Source of the DNA: DASPFV01 sp035620975
GTDB lineage: Bacteria; Acidobacteriota; Vicinamibacteria; Vicinamibacterales; 2-12-FULL-66-21
NCBI GenBank assembly: GCA_035620975.1
Contig: DASPFV010000024.1
Span: 1-35,832 of the forward strand
DNA length: 35,832 bases
Direction of reading: 5' to 3'
Each line of letters begins with the position of its first letter. Positions within the stretch are counted from its first letter, which is position 1. The notes beneath the pieces are model-generated. The model saw only the letters and a list, made by a program, of their open reading frames with translations, searched no databases and had not been told where the DNA came from. Positions 16,336 to 24,234 of this stretch are shown one piece after another. A program made the translations under genes and the position numbers.

Positions 16336-17106
16336 ATGTCTACGATCCTTAACTGGACTTTTCGATGGTGGCGAGGCCTCGCTGGACTGGTCTGCGGCGT
16401 GTTGCGTCCCACGTACTGGACACGGCAGCCGGCCGAAACATCCCTTGTCGTCGTCGTGGCGGACATGCGGCGGTCGGTCCGGTTCATCCGTCAGCATGCG
16501 AAGGAGTACGGCGTCGAGCCCAACGGTGTTGGCGTCTTCGGCAACAGCTCCGGGGGACACCTCGCGCTGCTGCTGGGTACGACCGGCGACTCGGGGAATC
16601 CCTCGGCCTCCGACCTCGTGCTCAGGGAATCCAGTCGCGTCGCGGCGGTCGTGGCAAACTATCCGGGGACCGACCTGGCTCGATTGGCGAGGCAGCATCC
16701 GTTCCTCAACATTACGGCCGAAGCGGCAGAGTTCTCACCGATTCGTTTCGTCTCTCCTAGATCAGCTCCCTCGCTTATCGTGCACGGTGACGCCGACACG
16801 GCTGTCCCTATCGATCATGGGGAGACGATGTACACGGCGTTGATGAACGCCGGCGTGCCAACGTCATTCATTCCAATCAGGGGCGCGGGACACGGGTTCG
16901 AGGGTGCCGATGCCGAGCGAGCCTTTGGTGCACTGATACGGTGGTTCGCGGCCGAAGAACTTCGCGAGCAGCAGCGGCAGGCACGGATCGCCGAGTTACA
17001 TCAGCGATTTGTGGACGGCCCGGTGTTCGTGATGGCGTGCGGAGGCAGCGGCACGTCGAATTCTCTCGCACCAGCGGGTCGCCGTTCCAGCGAATCGGCG
17101 GATTAA
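16336..17106 (+). CDS. N-terminally truncated alpha/beta hydrolase, probable pseudogene
   Basis: This 256-codon frame matches the BD-FAE/esterase-lipase type only from about residue 41 (VADMRRSVRFIRQHAKEYGVEPN). The nucleophile elbow GNSSGG (S71), the acid loop HGDADTAVP (D154) and the catalytic His (GAGHGF, H186) are all present. The HGG oxyanion-hole strand that should come before them is missing; in its place is unrelated sequence beginning MSTILNWTFRWWRG. About 45 unusual residues trail the normal end. There is no Shine-Dalgarno sequence before the ATG. I judge it a 5'-deleted copy that happens to remain open; without the oxyanion hole it should not work normally. Confidence 0.6.
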   Translation: MSTILNWTFRWWRGLAGLVCGVLRPTYWTRQPAETSLVVVVADMRRSVRFIRQHAKEYGVEPNGVGVFGNSSGGHLALLLGTTGDSGNPSASDLVLRESSRVAAVVANYPGTDLARLARQHPFLNITAEAAEFSPIRFVSPRSAPSLIVHGDADTAVPIDHGETMYTALMNAGVPTSFIPIRGAGHGFEGADAERAFGALIRWFAAEELREQQRQARIAELHQRFVDGPVFVMACGGSGTSNSLAPAGRRSSESAD

Positions 17107-17273
17107 CAATTTGCGCGACGTGAGTCGTTCGATAACTCGCGAGAAGCGGCGCAGTGGTTACCATCGCCTGCGTTCGTGTCGCCGGCAGGCGCCCGATCCG
17201 GCCACAACGCCGGGGCAACACCGCACCGGAACCGGCGGTGAGAGTGTCCTGTACGGCTCACCAGCTCAACTCA

Positions 17274-20045
17274 CTAAAGATCCGACCGCAGCGCCATGAT
17301 CGGATCAACGGCCGAGGCGCGGCGCGCCGGGAGATACGTTGCCAGAAGTGCGACAGCGGCCAGCGCGGCTGAGACGGCGATATAGGTCGTCGGATCCGTG
17401 GGGCCGACGCCGAACAGCAAAGCAGACATCACCCGGGTGAGGCCGAGCGCGACGCATACACCGAGCGCAATGCCGGTCGTCGTCAGCCAGAGACCATGAC
17501 AGAGAAACATTCTGCGCACGTCTCGAATCTGTGCGCCGAGCGCGATGCGGATCCCAATCTCGCGCGTCCGCTGCGCCGCTGTGTAGGCGATGACACTATA
17601 TATCCCGACGCTGCCAAGGAGCAGCGCCACAGCGGCGGCGAGGGCCAACATGACAAGCGCGAAGGACGTCTGCGCCATCGACTGCGCCTGAATCTCGTCG
17701 AGCGTGCGCACACTGGCGAGCGGCAGATTCGGATTGACAGACCACACCGCCTGCTGGAGCTCGCGCACAAAGCTCGGCGACCCGACCCGGACGGATCGGA
17801 CGACATAGGCCATCGTGCGATTCACGTCGACCGGTTCGTTCCACCAGTCCTTGAGCAGCAACGGCCAGTACACGATCGTCGGCGCCGGTTTGCCCAGGCC
17901 GTCTTCGCGTTCGTTCCCCACAATACCGACGATTTCCCGCCAGGGATTCTGCTGGCTCTGCGTGATCCGTCTGCCGAGGGCGTCGGCAGGATTCTTCCAG
18001 TACTCGCGCGCCAGATTCTCGGAAATGACGACGACGGGCCTACCTTCGTACATGTCGGTCCAGGTGAGCGCACGCCCTATGCGCACGGGGTTGCCCATCG
18101 TGTCGAAGTAACCTGGCCCGACGCGCTTGTACCGGCGGAGCGGGGGCATCTCTCGACCCACGTCAGGGAAGTCTTCGATGAAAATGGGAGTGCTGCCGCT
18201 GTTGTGGTCCATCGTTACGGATGACGAAAGCCCCACCGAGACCACGCCAGGTACCTGTTCGAGGTGGTGAGTAATCTGCTCGTACGCAAGGACGGTGTGG
18301 TGTGGGTCCCGGACGAACGCCTCGGGAATCGAGACGCGGAATGTCTGGATCTGCTTTGGCTGCACGAAGCCAGGATCGACCTGATGCAGGGCGATGAACG
18401 TCCGTGTCATCAACCCCGCGACGACCAGCAGGACCAAAGCCGAGGCGATCTCCGACACCGCGAGCACGTTGCGCCAGCGCTGGCGCCCCGGTGCGTCGCT
18501 CGCCGCCCGGCCACCTTCGTTCAGCCTTAGAGCAGCGGTCCTGAATCTGATCACCGGGATGAGGCCGAACAGCAAGCCTGTCAGAATTGAGATCGCGAGC
18601 GCGAATACCAGCACCACCAGATCGATGCCGATGTCCTCGATTCGCGGTAGCCCTGCGGGTGCCAGCCTCGTCAGGAGCCGGATGCCGGCCCAGGCCAACA
18701 AGAGGCCGAGCGCTCCGGCCACCAGCGACAACTCGATGCTCTCGGACAGCAGTTCGCGTGCCAGGCGGCTCCGACTCGCTCCCAACGCCGCCCGAACCGC
18801 GAGCTCCTGGTGGCGTCCCTCTGCCCGCACGAGGAAGAGGTTTGCCACATTGGCGCACGCGATCAGTAGCACGATGCCAACTGTACCCGTGAGAATCCAG
18901 AGCAGGCGGCCGACATCGCCGACTGCGTCCTGTGAGAGCGGACGCACATTGGGGCCGATGCGCGCTTCCTCGAACATCTTGCGCGTGAGCCCTGGGTACG
19001 TGCCAAACCGTTCGAACGTGAGAGGAATCATGCGCGCGAGGTCGGCGTTCGCCCGGTCCAACGTAACGTCAGGCTTGAGCCGCGCGACAGCCCGATAGCT
19101 GAAATCTCCCACGAGCACCTCGGCGCGATTGAACCGGAATGGCAACAACACGGCAGGATCGGTGTGGAGAAACCTGAACGACTGCGGCAGAACGCCGATG
19201 ATCTCAGATGGCCCGCCGTTGACGTCCAGTGAGCGACCGATCACGTCTGGTGCGCCGCCGAACCGACGCTGCCAATAGCCGTGAGTCAAGATCATGCTCC
19301 TGCGACTGCCAGCAGCATCATCCTCCTTCGTGAAAAATCGGCCGAGCAGCGGCTGCACTCGCAGGATCGAAAGCAGCCCGTCCGTCACACGGAGCGCCGG
19401 TGCGCGCTCGGGTTCACCGTGGCCGGTGATCGACACCTCTACACTGTCCCACAGCGCGATGTCTTCGAAGACCCGGTGGCTCTCACGGTACGTGAAGTAC
19501 GTGGCAGCGCCCTGCTCGAGCAGAGGTATGTTGAGCCCTGGAGCGCGGTGCCAGACAGAGACCAGACGCTCGGGTTCGTGGAACGGCAGCGGCATGAGCA
19601 AGACGCCATACAACACGCTGAAGATCGCCGTGTTCGCGCCGATCCCTAACGCGAGGGTAACTGTCGCTACAGCCGCGAATCCGGGCTGCTTCCGCAGCAT
19701 CCGCGCGGCGTAGCGCAGATCCTGCCAGAGGCCCATGAGCACGTGTTCGGTTGGTGCGCCAGGTGTGACAGCCGCCGGCGAATTCGACTGTCGCAGCGGC
19801 GCCATGTACTGGCCGAGCACATTGCCGCCTCGGAATTCGGCGAGTGCCAGACGCGTGGCCGCATCGGGAGTTGCGCCCCCGGCGATTAACTCACGGTAGC
19901 GGTCGTCCAGATGTTGCGAGAGCTCGTCGACGATCTCCGCCTCGCGGGCAGGCGACAATCGCAACGACGACAGGCGGGTGCGCACTTCGCGTTCCCACGT
20001 TGCCCTGAGCGACGCGTCACTTGGAGGAGACAAAGGCTCAGGCAT
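17274..20045 (-). CDS. Orphan ABC-type permease (ADOP) with prefix domain
   Basis: 923 residues. A soluble prefix domain (LSPAREAEIVDELSQHLDDRYRELI, about 30-75) and a linker precede LRYAARMLRKQPGF and TM1. First core: LLIACANVANLFLVRAEGRHQELAVRAALGASRSRLAREL. Second core: RTREIGIRIALGAQIRDVRRMFL. It ends VDPIMALRSDL. The ATG at 20045 overlaps the stop of an upstream PadR-like fragment by eight bases, the normal regulator-permease coupling, although the regulator is amputated. The MacB-like periplasmic loops contain the usual LTHGYWQRRFGG and VVISENLAREYW motifs. The reading frame is intact. Confidence 0.93.
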   Translation of the reverse strand: MPEPLSPPSDASLRATWEREVRTRLSSLRLSPAREAEIVDELSQHLDDRYRELIAGGATPDAATRLALAEFRGGNVLGQYMAPLRQSNSPAAVTPGAPTEHVLMGLWQDLRYAARMLRKQPGFAAVATVTLALGIGANTAIFSVLYGVLLMPLPFHEPERLVSVWHRAPGLNIPLLEQGAATYFTYRESHRVFEDIALWDSVEVSITGHGEPERAPALRVTDGLLSILRVQPLLGRFFTKEDDAAGSRRSMILTHGYWQRRFGGAPDVIGRSLDVNGGPSEIIGVLPQSFRFLHTDPAVLLPFRFNRAEVLVGDFSYRAVARLKPDVTLDRANADLARMIPLTFERFGTYPGLTRKMFEEARIGPNVRPLSQDAVGDVGRLLWILTGTVGIVLLIACANVANLFLVRAEGRHQELAVRAALGASRSRLARELLSESIELSLVAGALGLLLAWAGIRLLTRLAPAGLPRIEDIGIDLVVLVFALAISILTGLLFGLIPVIRFRTAALRLNEGGRAASDAPGRQRWRNVLAVSEIASALVLLVVAGLMTRTFIALHQVDPGFVQPKQIQTFRVSIPEAFVRDPHHTVLAYEQITHHLEQVPGVVSVGLSSSVTMDHNSGSTPIFIEDFPDVGREMPPLRRYKRVGPGYFDTMGNPVRIGRALTWTDMYEGRPVVVISENLAREYWKNPADALGRRITQSQQNPWREIVGIVGNEREDGLGKPAPTIVYWPLLLKDWWNEPVDVNRTMAYVVRSVRVGSPSFVRELQQAVWSVNPNLPLASVRTLDEIQAQSMAQTSFALVMLALAAAVALLLGSVGIYSVIAYTAAQRTREIGIRIALGAQIRDVRRMFLCHGLWLTTTGIALGVCVALGLTRVMSALLFGVGPTDPTTYIAVSAALAAVALLATYLPARRASAVDPIMALRSDL

Positions 20046-20193
20046 GTTCGTCTCTAATGACGCAGTGCACGGCCTCCACAAATGCAGCCGACGTCTTTCG
20101 TTGCGCAGCTAGCACTCGGCGCCCTTCGACTGTCACCCTCGCGAAGCCTCTGTTCAACCCGCGATCAAGAGCACGCGTGTCGATATCTGTCAT
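20038..20193 (-). pseudogene. PadR-like remnant lacking the winged-helix domain
   Basis: A 51-codon frame. Its last 35 residues (FARVTVEGRRVLAAQRKTSAAFVEAVHCVI) align with the C-terminal helix of PadR regulators; compare FYSLTKLGRRQLEAQRANWDRLSAAI in the PadR gene ending at 9890. The first 15 residues run straight into it, so the DNA-binding winged helix appears deleted in frame. The promoter, palindrome and coupling to the permease are all still there. It could act as a short leader or a dimerisation-only peptide, or be plain decay. Confidence 0.6.
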
Positions 20194-20229
20194 GGACAGA
20201 TAGTATGCAGGCAGTGGATCACTCGTCAA
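20184..20229 (-). promoter_or_regulatory. Promoter and start-codon palindrome of PadR remnant/permease operon
   Basis: On the minus strand TTGACG (20229-20224) and TACTAT (20205-20200) are 18 bases apart. TATCTGTC and GACAGATA (20184-20202) form a perfect eight-base inverted repeat around a three-base centre, and this palindrome covers the ATG at 20193. The -10 ends six bases before the ATG, so the mRNA should be leaderless. Confidence 0.7.
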
Positions 20230-20335
20230 GCGAGAGGCGAGCGGCCTTGCGCCGACGCTCGCGGGGAGGGTCGCAGTACTCCGTGAAGAGCACGATTGCG
20301 ACGCCGGCAAACGTCATCGGGTCGCGCGCGGCGTC
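20209..20335 (-). pseudogene. Possible relic of another permease C-terminus
   Basis: The minus strand encodes ARDPMTFAGVAIVLF, which is the usual sequence before the last helix of these permeases (DPxTFAGVAxVL). A frameshift later, TLPASVGARPLASRLTSDPL resembles the terminal LPARRASRxDPLxAL. The remaining 20336-20502 up to the repeat holds nothing recognisable. The similarity is short, so this is an inference. Confidence 0.4.
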
Positions 20336-20502
20336 GCGTCTCAAGAGCTTCTCCGCGTGTGTCGCAACCTGACGTCGCGTCCGTTTTAGCGCAGTCTGGG
20401 GACCATAGAGAACGAACAAGGCCGATCTGGCGAGTGACGCGAGGGACAGCGAGTCCTGTCCCCCATGGCGACTGCTCGCGAGCTATTACGGTCTCCCGGA
20501 AC

Positions 20503-20771
20503 GACGCGCGATCTCGGAGGTCCCGAGACAGGTCAATTCTGTCGCAGCGCCTCGGTCGGCTGAACACGCAGCGCTCGGCGTGCCGGTGCTGTGCACGCCA
20601 GCACGCCCACGGCCGCCATGATGAGGGACGTGATCACCGACGAGACGAGGAGAGCCGCCGTCAGGCTGTCGGCGCGCCACGCGAGGAGCAGGATGAGGCT
20701 GTTACCGGCAAGGATCCCGCCGCCGAGCTGCCGACCGGCACGAGCGAACACGGTACGCAGCACGCGGCCGG
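20503..20771. repeat. 269-bp duplicated permease tail, copy B (intact)
   Basis: This is the parental-looking partner of 6281-6549. It includes the 3' end of the permease that stops at 20533 and the hairpin beyond it. Here the reading frame continues uninterrupted upstream. Confidence 0.9.
20512..20528 (-). terminator. Hairpin just after permease stop
   Basis: TCTCGG and CCGAGA form a six-base stem with a five-base loop, starting five bases after the stop. The duplicated copy near 6296 keeps a similar stem. There is no T-tract. Confidence 0.4.
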
Positions 20772-23031
20772 GATTGGCGCCAAGTGCGATACGGATGGCG
20801 ATCTCGCGGGTCCGACGCGCCACGGCAACGCTCATGAGCGCGTACAGGCCGGCCGCCGAGAAGACGAGCGCTACGAGCAGAACGAGGCCGAAGACGACGC
20901 TGCTGCCCACCATCCGTATCTGCTCCTGTGCGACGACGTCGTCGAGGGTGACGATATCCCGGAGGTGTAGACCCGCATCGACCTGCTGCGCAAGGGCGGC
21001 CACGCGGGGCGCAAGCGGCGCGGCGTCGCCCGCGACTCGCACCGCGACCACGACAGGATCGACCTCCGCCGCGGAGGCTGCGCGATAGATGTACGCCGCC
21101 GCACCCCAATCGGCGGGGAACACCATCTCCAGATCGGTGACCACGCCGACGATTTCGTGCCAGGCTTCCGGCTCGCGCTCGCTGCCTCGCTGGATCGTGC
21201 GCACGCGTGCGCCCACGGGATTCCTGCCCACCACGCGCACGAACGCCTCGTTCACCACGACGGGCCGGTTCGGCGCCCCGGCGTCAGCGGTATGCAAGCC
21301 GCGGCCGGCCACGATCTTGGCCCCGAAGGCGTCGTGATAGCCGTCACCGACAGCAGCCATCGCGAATCCGCCCTCGTAATTGCCGTGCAGGCGAGCCGGA
21401 GGCGCACCACTTTGCTCCATTTCCAACGCCACCCATTCCGGGGACATCGTCGGCAAGCGATCGCCGTGCGTCACGTGCGTCACGCCGGGCTGCTCACGCA
21501 ACCGGCCCGCGAATGCTTCGTATGCGAGCGCGCGACGCGCGGCGATCTGCCCATCGTCAGGCACACCATGCTCGCCGGCCAGCGCTTCGTTGTCCATGCC
21601 GAGACGGAAAGTCAGGTAACGCTCCGCCGGGAACTCCGCCCAGCCCGACTGGTCGTGGAGGGAGTTGGTGAAGATTCCCACCGCCGCGGGCACGAACAGC
21701 AGCGTGCAGGCCACCTGCGCGGCCACGATGAACGACCAGATGCCGCCGAACTCCATCGTCCCGCCGGTGCCGGTGATCCCCTGCAATCCCCGCTGGACCG
21801 ACACGCCTGTGGCCCTCAGCGCCGGCAGCAGGCCGATCAGTGCCGCGGCCACGAGCGCGAGCAGCAGCGCATACGCAATGGTTGCAGGCTCGAGCGTCAG
21901 ATCCACCCAGAACGGCATGCCGTCCCCGGTGATCTGACTCACCCGGATCCAGGCATAGCGCACGGTCGTCTGGGCGACGACGAGCCCGAGCACGGCAGCG
22001 GCGAGGGCCAGCACGAGCCCTTCGGTAACGAGCTGCGCGATCACGCGGCCACGGCTCGCCCCCAGCGCGTGACGGACGACCATCTCCGGCTCGCGCAACG
22101 CCGTGCGCGCGAAGATCAGCGTCGCGACGTTCGCCGACACCGCCCCCAGCAGCAGCAGAACGATCGTGTGGACCGCCAAGTCTTCCAGCCGCAGCGGATC
22201 ACCCGGCGTGCGCCCGGCGAATGCGCGAACCCGCGTACGTAACTGCGCGTGCGTTGCCGGCTGGTCGGCGGCCAGGCGTGCCGAGACGACGTCGAGCTCC
22301 GCCGCGGCGTCCTGCCAGCTCGCCCGGTCGGCGAGGCGGCCGAACACCTGGACGGCCGGCCCTTCGCGCGGCGCCGCGTCCTGGACCGGCAATGGCACCC
22401 ACACCTGCTGATTGCGCGGGAAGCCGAAACGCGGCGGCATCACGCCCACCACGGTGCGAGCCGTGCGGCCCACCGTCACGACGCGGCCGATGATGGCCGG
22501 GTCGTGGAGGAACTGTCTCTGCCAGACGTCGTAACCCAGGACCACGACGGGCTCCGCACCCTGCATTTCGTCCGTCAGCTGCAGCGGTCGGCCGAGCAAG
22601 GGCGGCACGCGGGTGAGCGGGAACGCAGACGCCGTGATCTCCGCGACGCGCAGCAATTCGACGCGGCCTTCGCCCGTGAGCACGTTGCGCTCGCTCACGC
22701 GGGCGGCGCCGAGCTCGGCCACCGTCTTGAGAGACCGCCGCCAGATCGCGAAATCGTGGAGCACCCTCGGCTCCACGCGTGACGCCGCCGTGTCCTGGGT
22801 CTCCAGGCGCACGACCCGGCCGCCTTCCTCGAACGGCAGCCGCTTGTACAGCAGTTCGCCGGCCAGTTCGATGCCGACCGCCCCGATCGCGATGGCCGCC
22901 GCGAGCGAAAGCCCCCCGATGATCGTGAGCGCGGGATATTTGAGTAGCAGACGCGCGCCCAGCTTCCAGTCGAGCCAGGAGACCGGGGGCAGCAGGCCGC
23001 GGCCTGAGGCGGGTCCGTCGCCCGCCTTCAT
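20533..23031 (-). CDS. Divergent orphan ABC-type permease
   Basis: 832 residues from ATG 23031. The core starts WLDWKLGARLLLKYPALTIIGG with TM1 (LSLAAAIAIGAVGIELAGELLY), a branch distinct from the other four permeases. First core: SANVATLIFARTALREPEMVVRHALGASRGRVIAQL. Second core: RRTREIAIRIALGANPGRVLRTVFARAG. It ends RVQPTEALRQN. Two tiny coupled frames lie upstream: 23128-23087 (13 codons) and 23090-23028 (20 codons, after GGAGGAG), the latter overlapping ATG 23031 by ATGA. An alternative start is the in-frame TTG at 23073. The promoter region has a PadR-like dyad, but no regulator gene is present. Its 3' end was copied to 6281-6549. Confidence 0.9.
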   Translation of the reverse strand: MKAGDGPASGRGLLPPVSWLDWKLGARLLLKYPALTIIGGLSLAAAIAIGAVGIELAGELLYKRLPFEEGGRVVRLETQDTAASRVEPRVLHDFAIWRRSLKTVAELGAARVSERNVLTGEGRVELLRVAEITASAFPLTRVPPLLGRPLQLTDEMQGAEPVVVLGYDVWQRQFLHDPAIIGRVVTVGRTARTVVGVMPPRFGFPRNQQVWVPLPVQDAAPREGPAVQVFGRLADRASWQDAAAELDVVSARLAADQPATHAQLRTRVRAFAGRTPGDPLRLEDLAVHTIVLLLLGAVSANVATLIFARTALREPEMVVRHALGASRGRVIAQLVTEGLVLALAAAVLGLVVAQTTVRYAWIRVSQITGDGMPFWVDLTLEPATIAYALLLALVAAALIGLLPALRATGVSVQRGLQGITGTGGTMEFGGIWSFIVAAQVACTLLFVPAAVGIFTNSLHDQSGWAEFPAERYLTFRLGMDNEALAGEHGVPDDGQIAARRALAYEAFAGRLREQPGVTHVTHGDRLPTMSPEWVALEMEQSGAPPARLHGNYEGGFAMAAVGDGYHDAFGAKIVAGRGLHTADAGAPNRPVVVNEAFVRVVGRNPVGARVRTIQRGSEREPEAWHEIVGVVTDLEMVFPADWGAAAYIYRAASAAEVDPVVVAVRVAGDAAPLAPRVAALAQQVDAGLHLRDIVTLDDVVAQEQIRMVGSSVVFGLVLLVALVFSAAGLYALMSVAVARRTREIAIRIALGANPGRVLRTVFARAGRQLGGGILAGNSLILLLAWRADSLTAALLVSSVITSLIMAAVGVLACTAPARRALRVQPTEALRQN

Positions 23032-23132
23032 CGGCCCTGCCCCCGCAGGCGCGCCTGAGCCTGCTGCCGGCAAACCAGGTCTGCATTCATACGCTTCGCT
23101 CCTCCAGCCCGCATCGGACCCAGGTCATATAC

Positions 23133-23160
23133 TTTACAATACAAAGTCGACTTGTGTAAA
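23133..23160 (-). promoter_or_regulatory. Imperfect dyad upstream of the permease, possible PadR-type operator
   Basis: TTTAC at the left end matches GTAAA at the right end, and an inner ACAAaGTCGACTTGT is symmetrical apart from one inserted base. This AT-rich island stands out from its surroundings. The minus strand reads TTTACA as a possible -35. The dyad ends five bases before the 13-codon leader frame. Confidence 0.5.
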
Positions 23161-23222
23161 CGCAAGCCATGCTCGGAAACCAGCGATCGCAACGGGGCGT
23201 GCGGAATGCCGTAGTTACCCGG

Positions 23223-23513
23223 GTACGGCGTTTCAGGGCTCTGATGCGATCGTGAAAGCCGCGCGCGACGCGAAGCTTCCGCTCATCATCAACGACCCGG
23301 AGTTCGTGGGGGGCGCGCTGGTCGCCGTGGGTATCGGGTGGCATGAAACCGGCAGAGCCACGTCGAAGATCCTCGCGCGAGTCCTGCGCGGCGTGCAGCC
23401 GCGGAACATCCCGTTCGAGGACGTCGCGGTCAAGAAGCTGGTGCTCAATCAGGCGGTGCCAAGGCGCTCGGGATGACGTTCCCGCCCGACATCGTGCAGG
23501 CCGCGTCTCAGTG
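23223..23513 (+). pseudogene. ABC substrate-binding protein (COG2984-like) C-terminal relic
   Basis: The frame reads FQGSDAIVKAARDAKLPLIINDPEFV, then GIGWHETGRATSKILARVLRGVQPRNIPFEDVAVKKLVLNQ. After a one-base shift near 23460 it reads AKALGMTFPPDIVQAASQ and stops. This is the end of the periplasmic-binding family COG2984 (TrpX/ABC-sub-bind type). The signal peptide and first two-thirds are absent, as are the partner permease and ATPase genes. Confidence 0.8.
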
Positions 23514-23603
23514 ATTCGTACGGGCTTCGACCGTCCAGAACTGCTGGTTCTGATATATGGAGGGCGACCCAGTCAGCGGCTCGCGCGCCGCGGAAACCGG
23601 TCG

Positions 23604-24233
23604 TCAGTAGCGTTTTTCGCGCAGGTACTGGAGGAGTTCCTGTCGTCCGTCGACCCGCAGCTTCGCATACATGTTGTGCAGGTGTGCCTTGACGGTCCCG
23701 ACGCTGATACGGAGCTGGTCGGAGACCTCCTGGTTGTCGCGCCGCGAAGCAATCAACCGGAGGATCTCGAGCTCGCGCGCGGTGAGCAGGCTCTCGAGCT
23801 CGGTCTCCGCCGCGCGCCGCTCCTCCAGCCGCTGCGCCAGATAGTCGTCCTCCACGACGAGCCGTCGAACGCCTTGATGTACGGCGCGCACGCAATCCTC
23901 GAGCACGCGCGGGGCGGCCGCCTTCAGCACGATGCCACGCGCTCCGAGCCGTGCGGCGTCGAGCAGCTCTCCTTCGTCCTGACTGGCCGTGAGCACGATG
24001 ACGGCGGGTGGCCGGGTAGGACTCAGGCGGCGGAGGACGCTGAGCCCGGACTCGTCGGGCAACGTCAGGTCGAGAAGGAGCACGTCTGGATTGTGCACCT
24101 CGACCGCGCGCAGGGCTTCGCCCGCGGTGTCGCACGTCGCCACGACCTCGAAGTCGGGATCGGACGCGAGGAGCTGTTCGAGCCCGCTGAGCACCAGCGG
24201 ATGATCGTCGACCAGGACCAGTCGAATCGGCAC
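23604..24233 (-). CDS. NarL/LuxR-type response regulator
   Basis: A 209-residue two-domain regulator. The receiver (1-120) has the acidic pocket D9-D10, phospho-acceptor D55 (VLLLDLTLPD), T82 and K104. The C-terminal LuxR/GerE HTH (about 147-204) shows LTARELEILRLIASRRDNQEVSDQLRISVGTVKAHLHNMYAKL. The start is GTG, one base after the histidine kinase stop, so the pair is co-transcribed and coupled. It should be phosphorylated by that kinase; the targets are unknown. It lies downstream of its sensor and convergent with the substrate-binding-protein relic. Confidence 0.95.
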   Translation of the reverse strand: MPIRLVLVDDHPLVLSGLEQLLASDPDFEVVATCDTAGEALRAVEVHNPDVLLLDLTLPDESGLSVLRRLSPTRPPAVIVLTASQDEGELLDAARLGARGIVLKAAAPRVLEDCVRAVHQGVRRLVVEDDYLAQRLEERRAAETELESLLTARELEILRLIASRRDNQEVSDQLRISVGTVKAHLHNMYAKLRVDGRQELLQYLREKRY

Positions 24234-24234
24234 G

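Noticed and set aside
13813..17263. The shared 10-mer CGGCTCACCA at 13813-13822 and 17254-17263, each just past a permease stop codon, as possible paired attachment sites
   Set aside because: Ten bases is too short in GC-rich DNA, flanking bases do not match, and the other permeases lack it.
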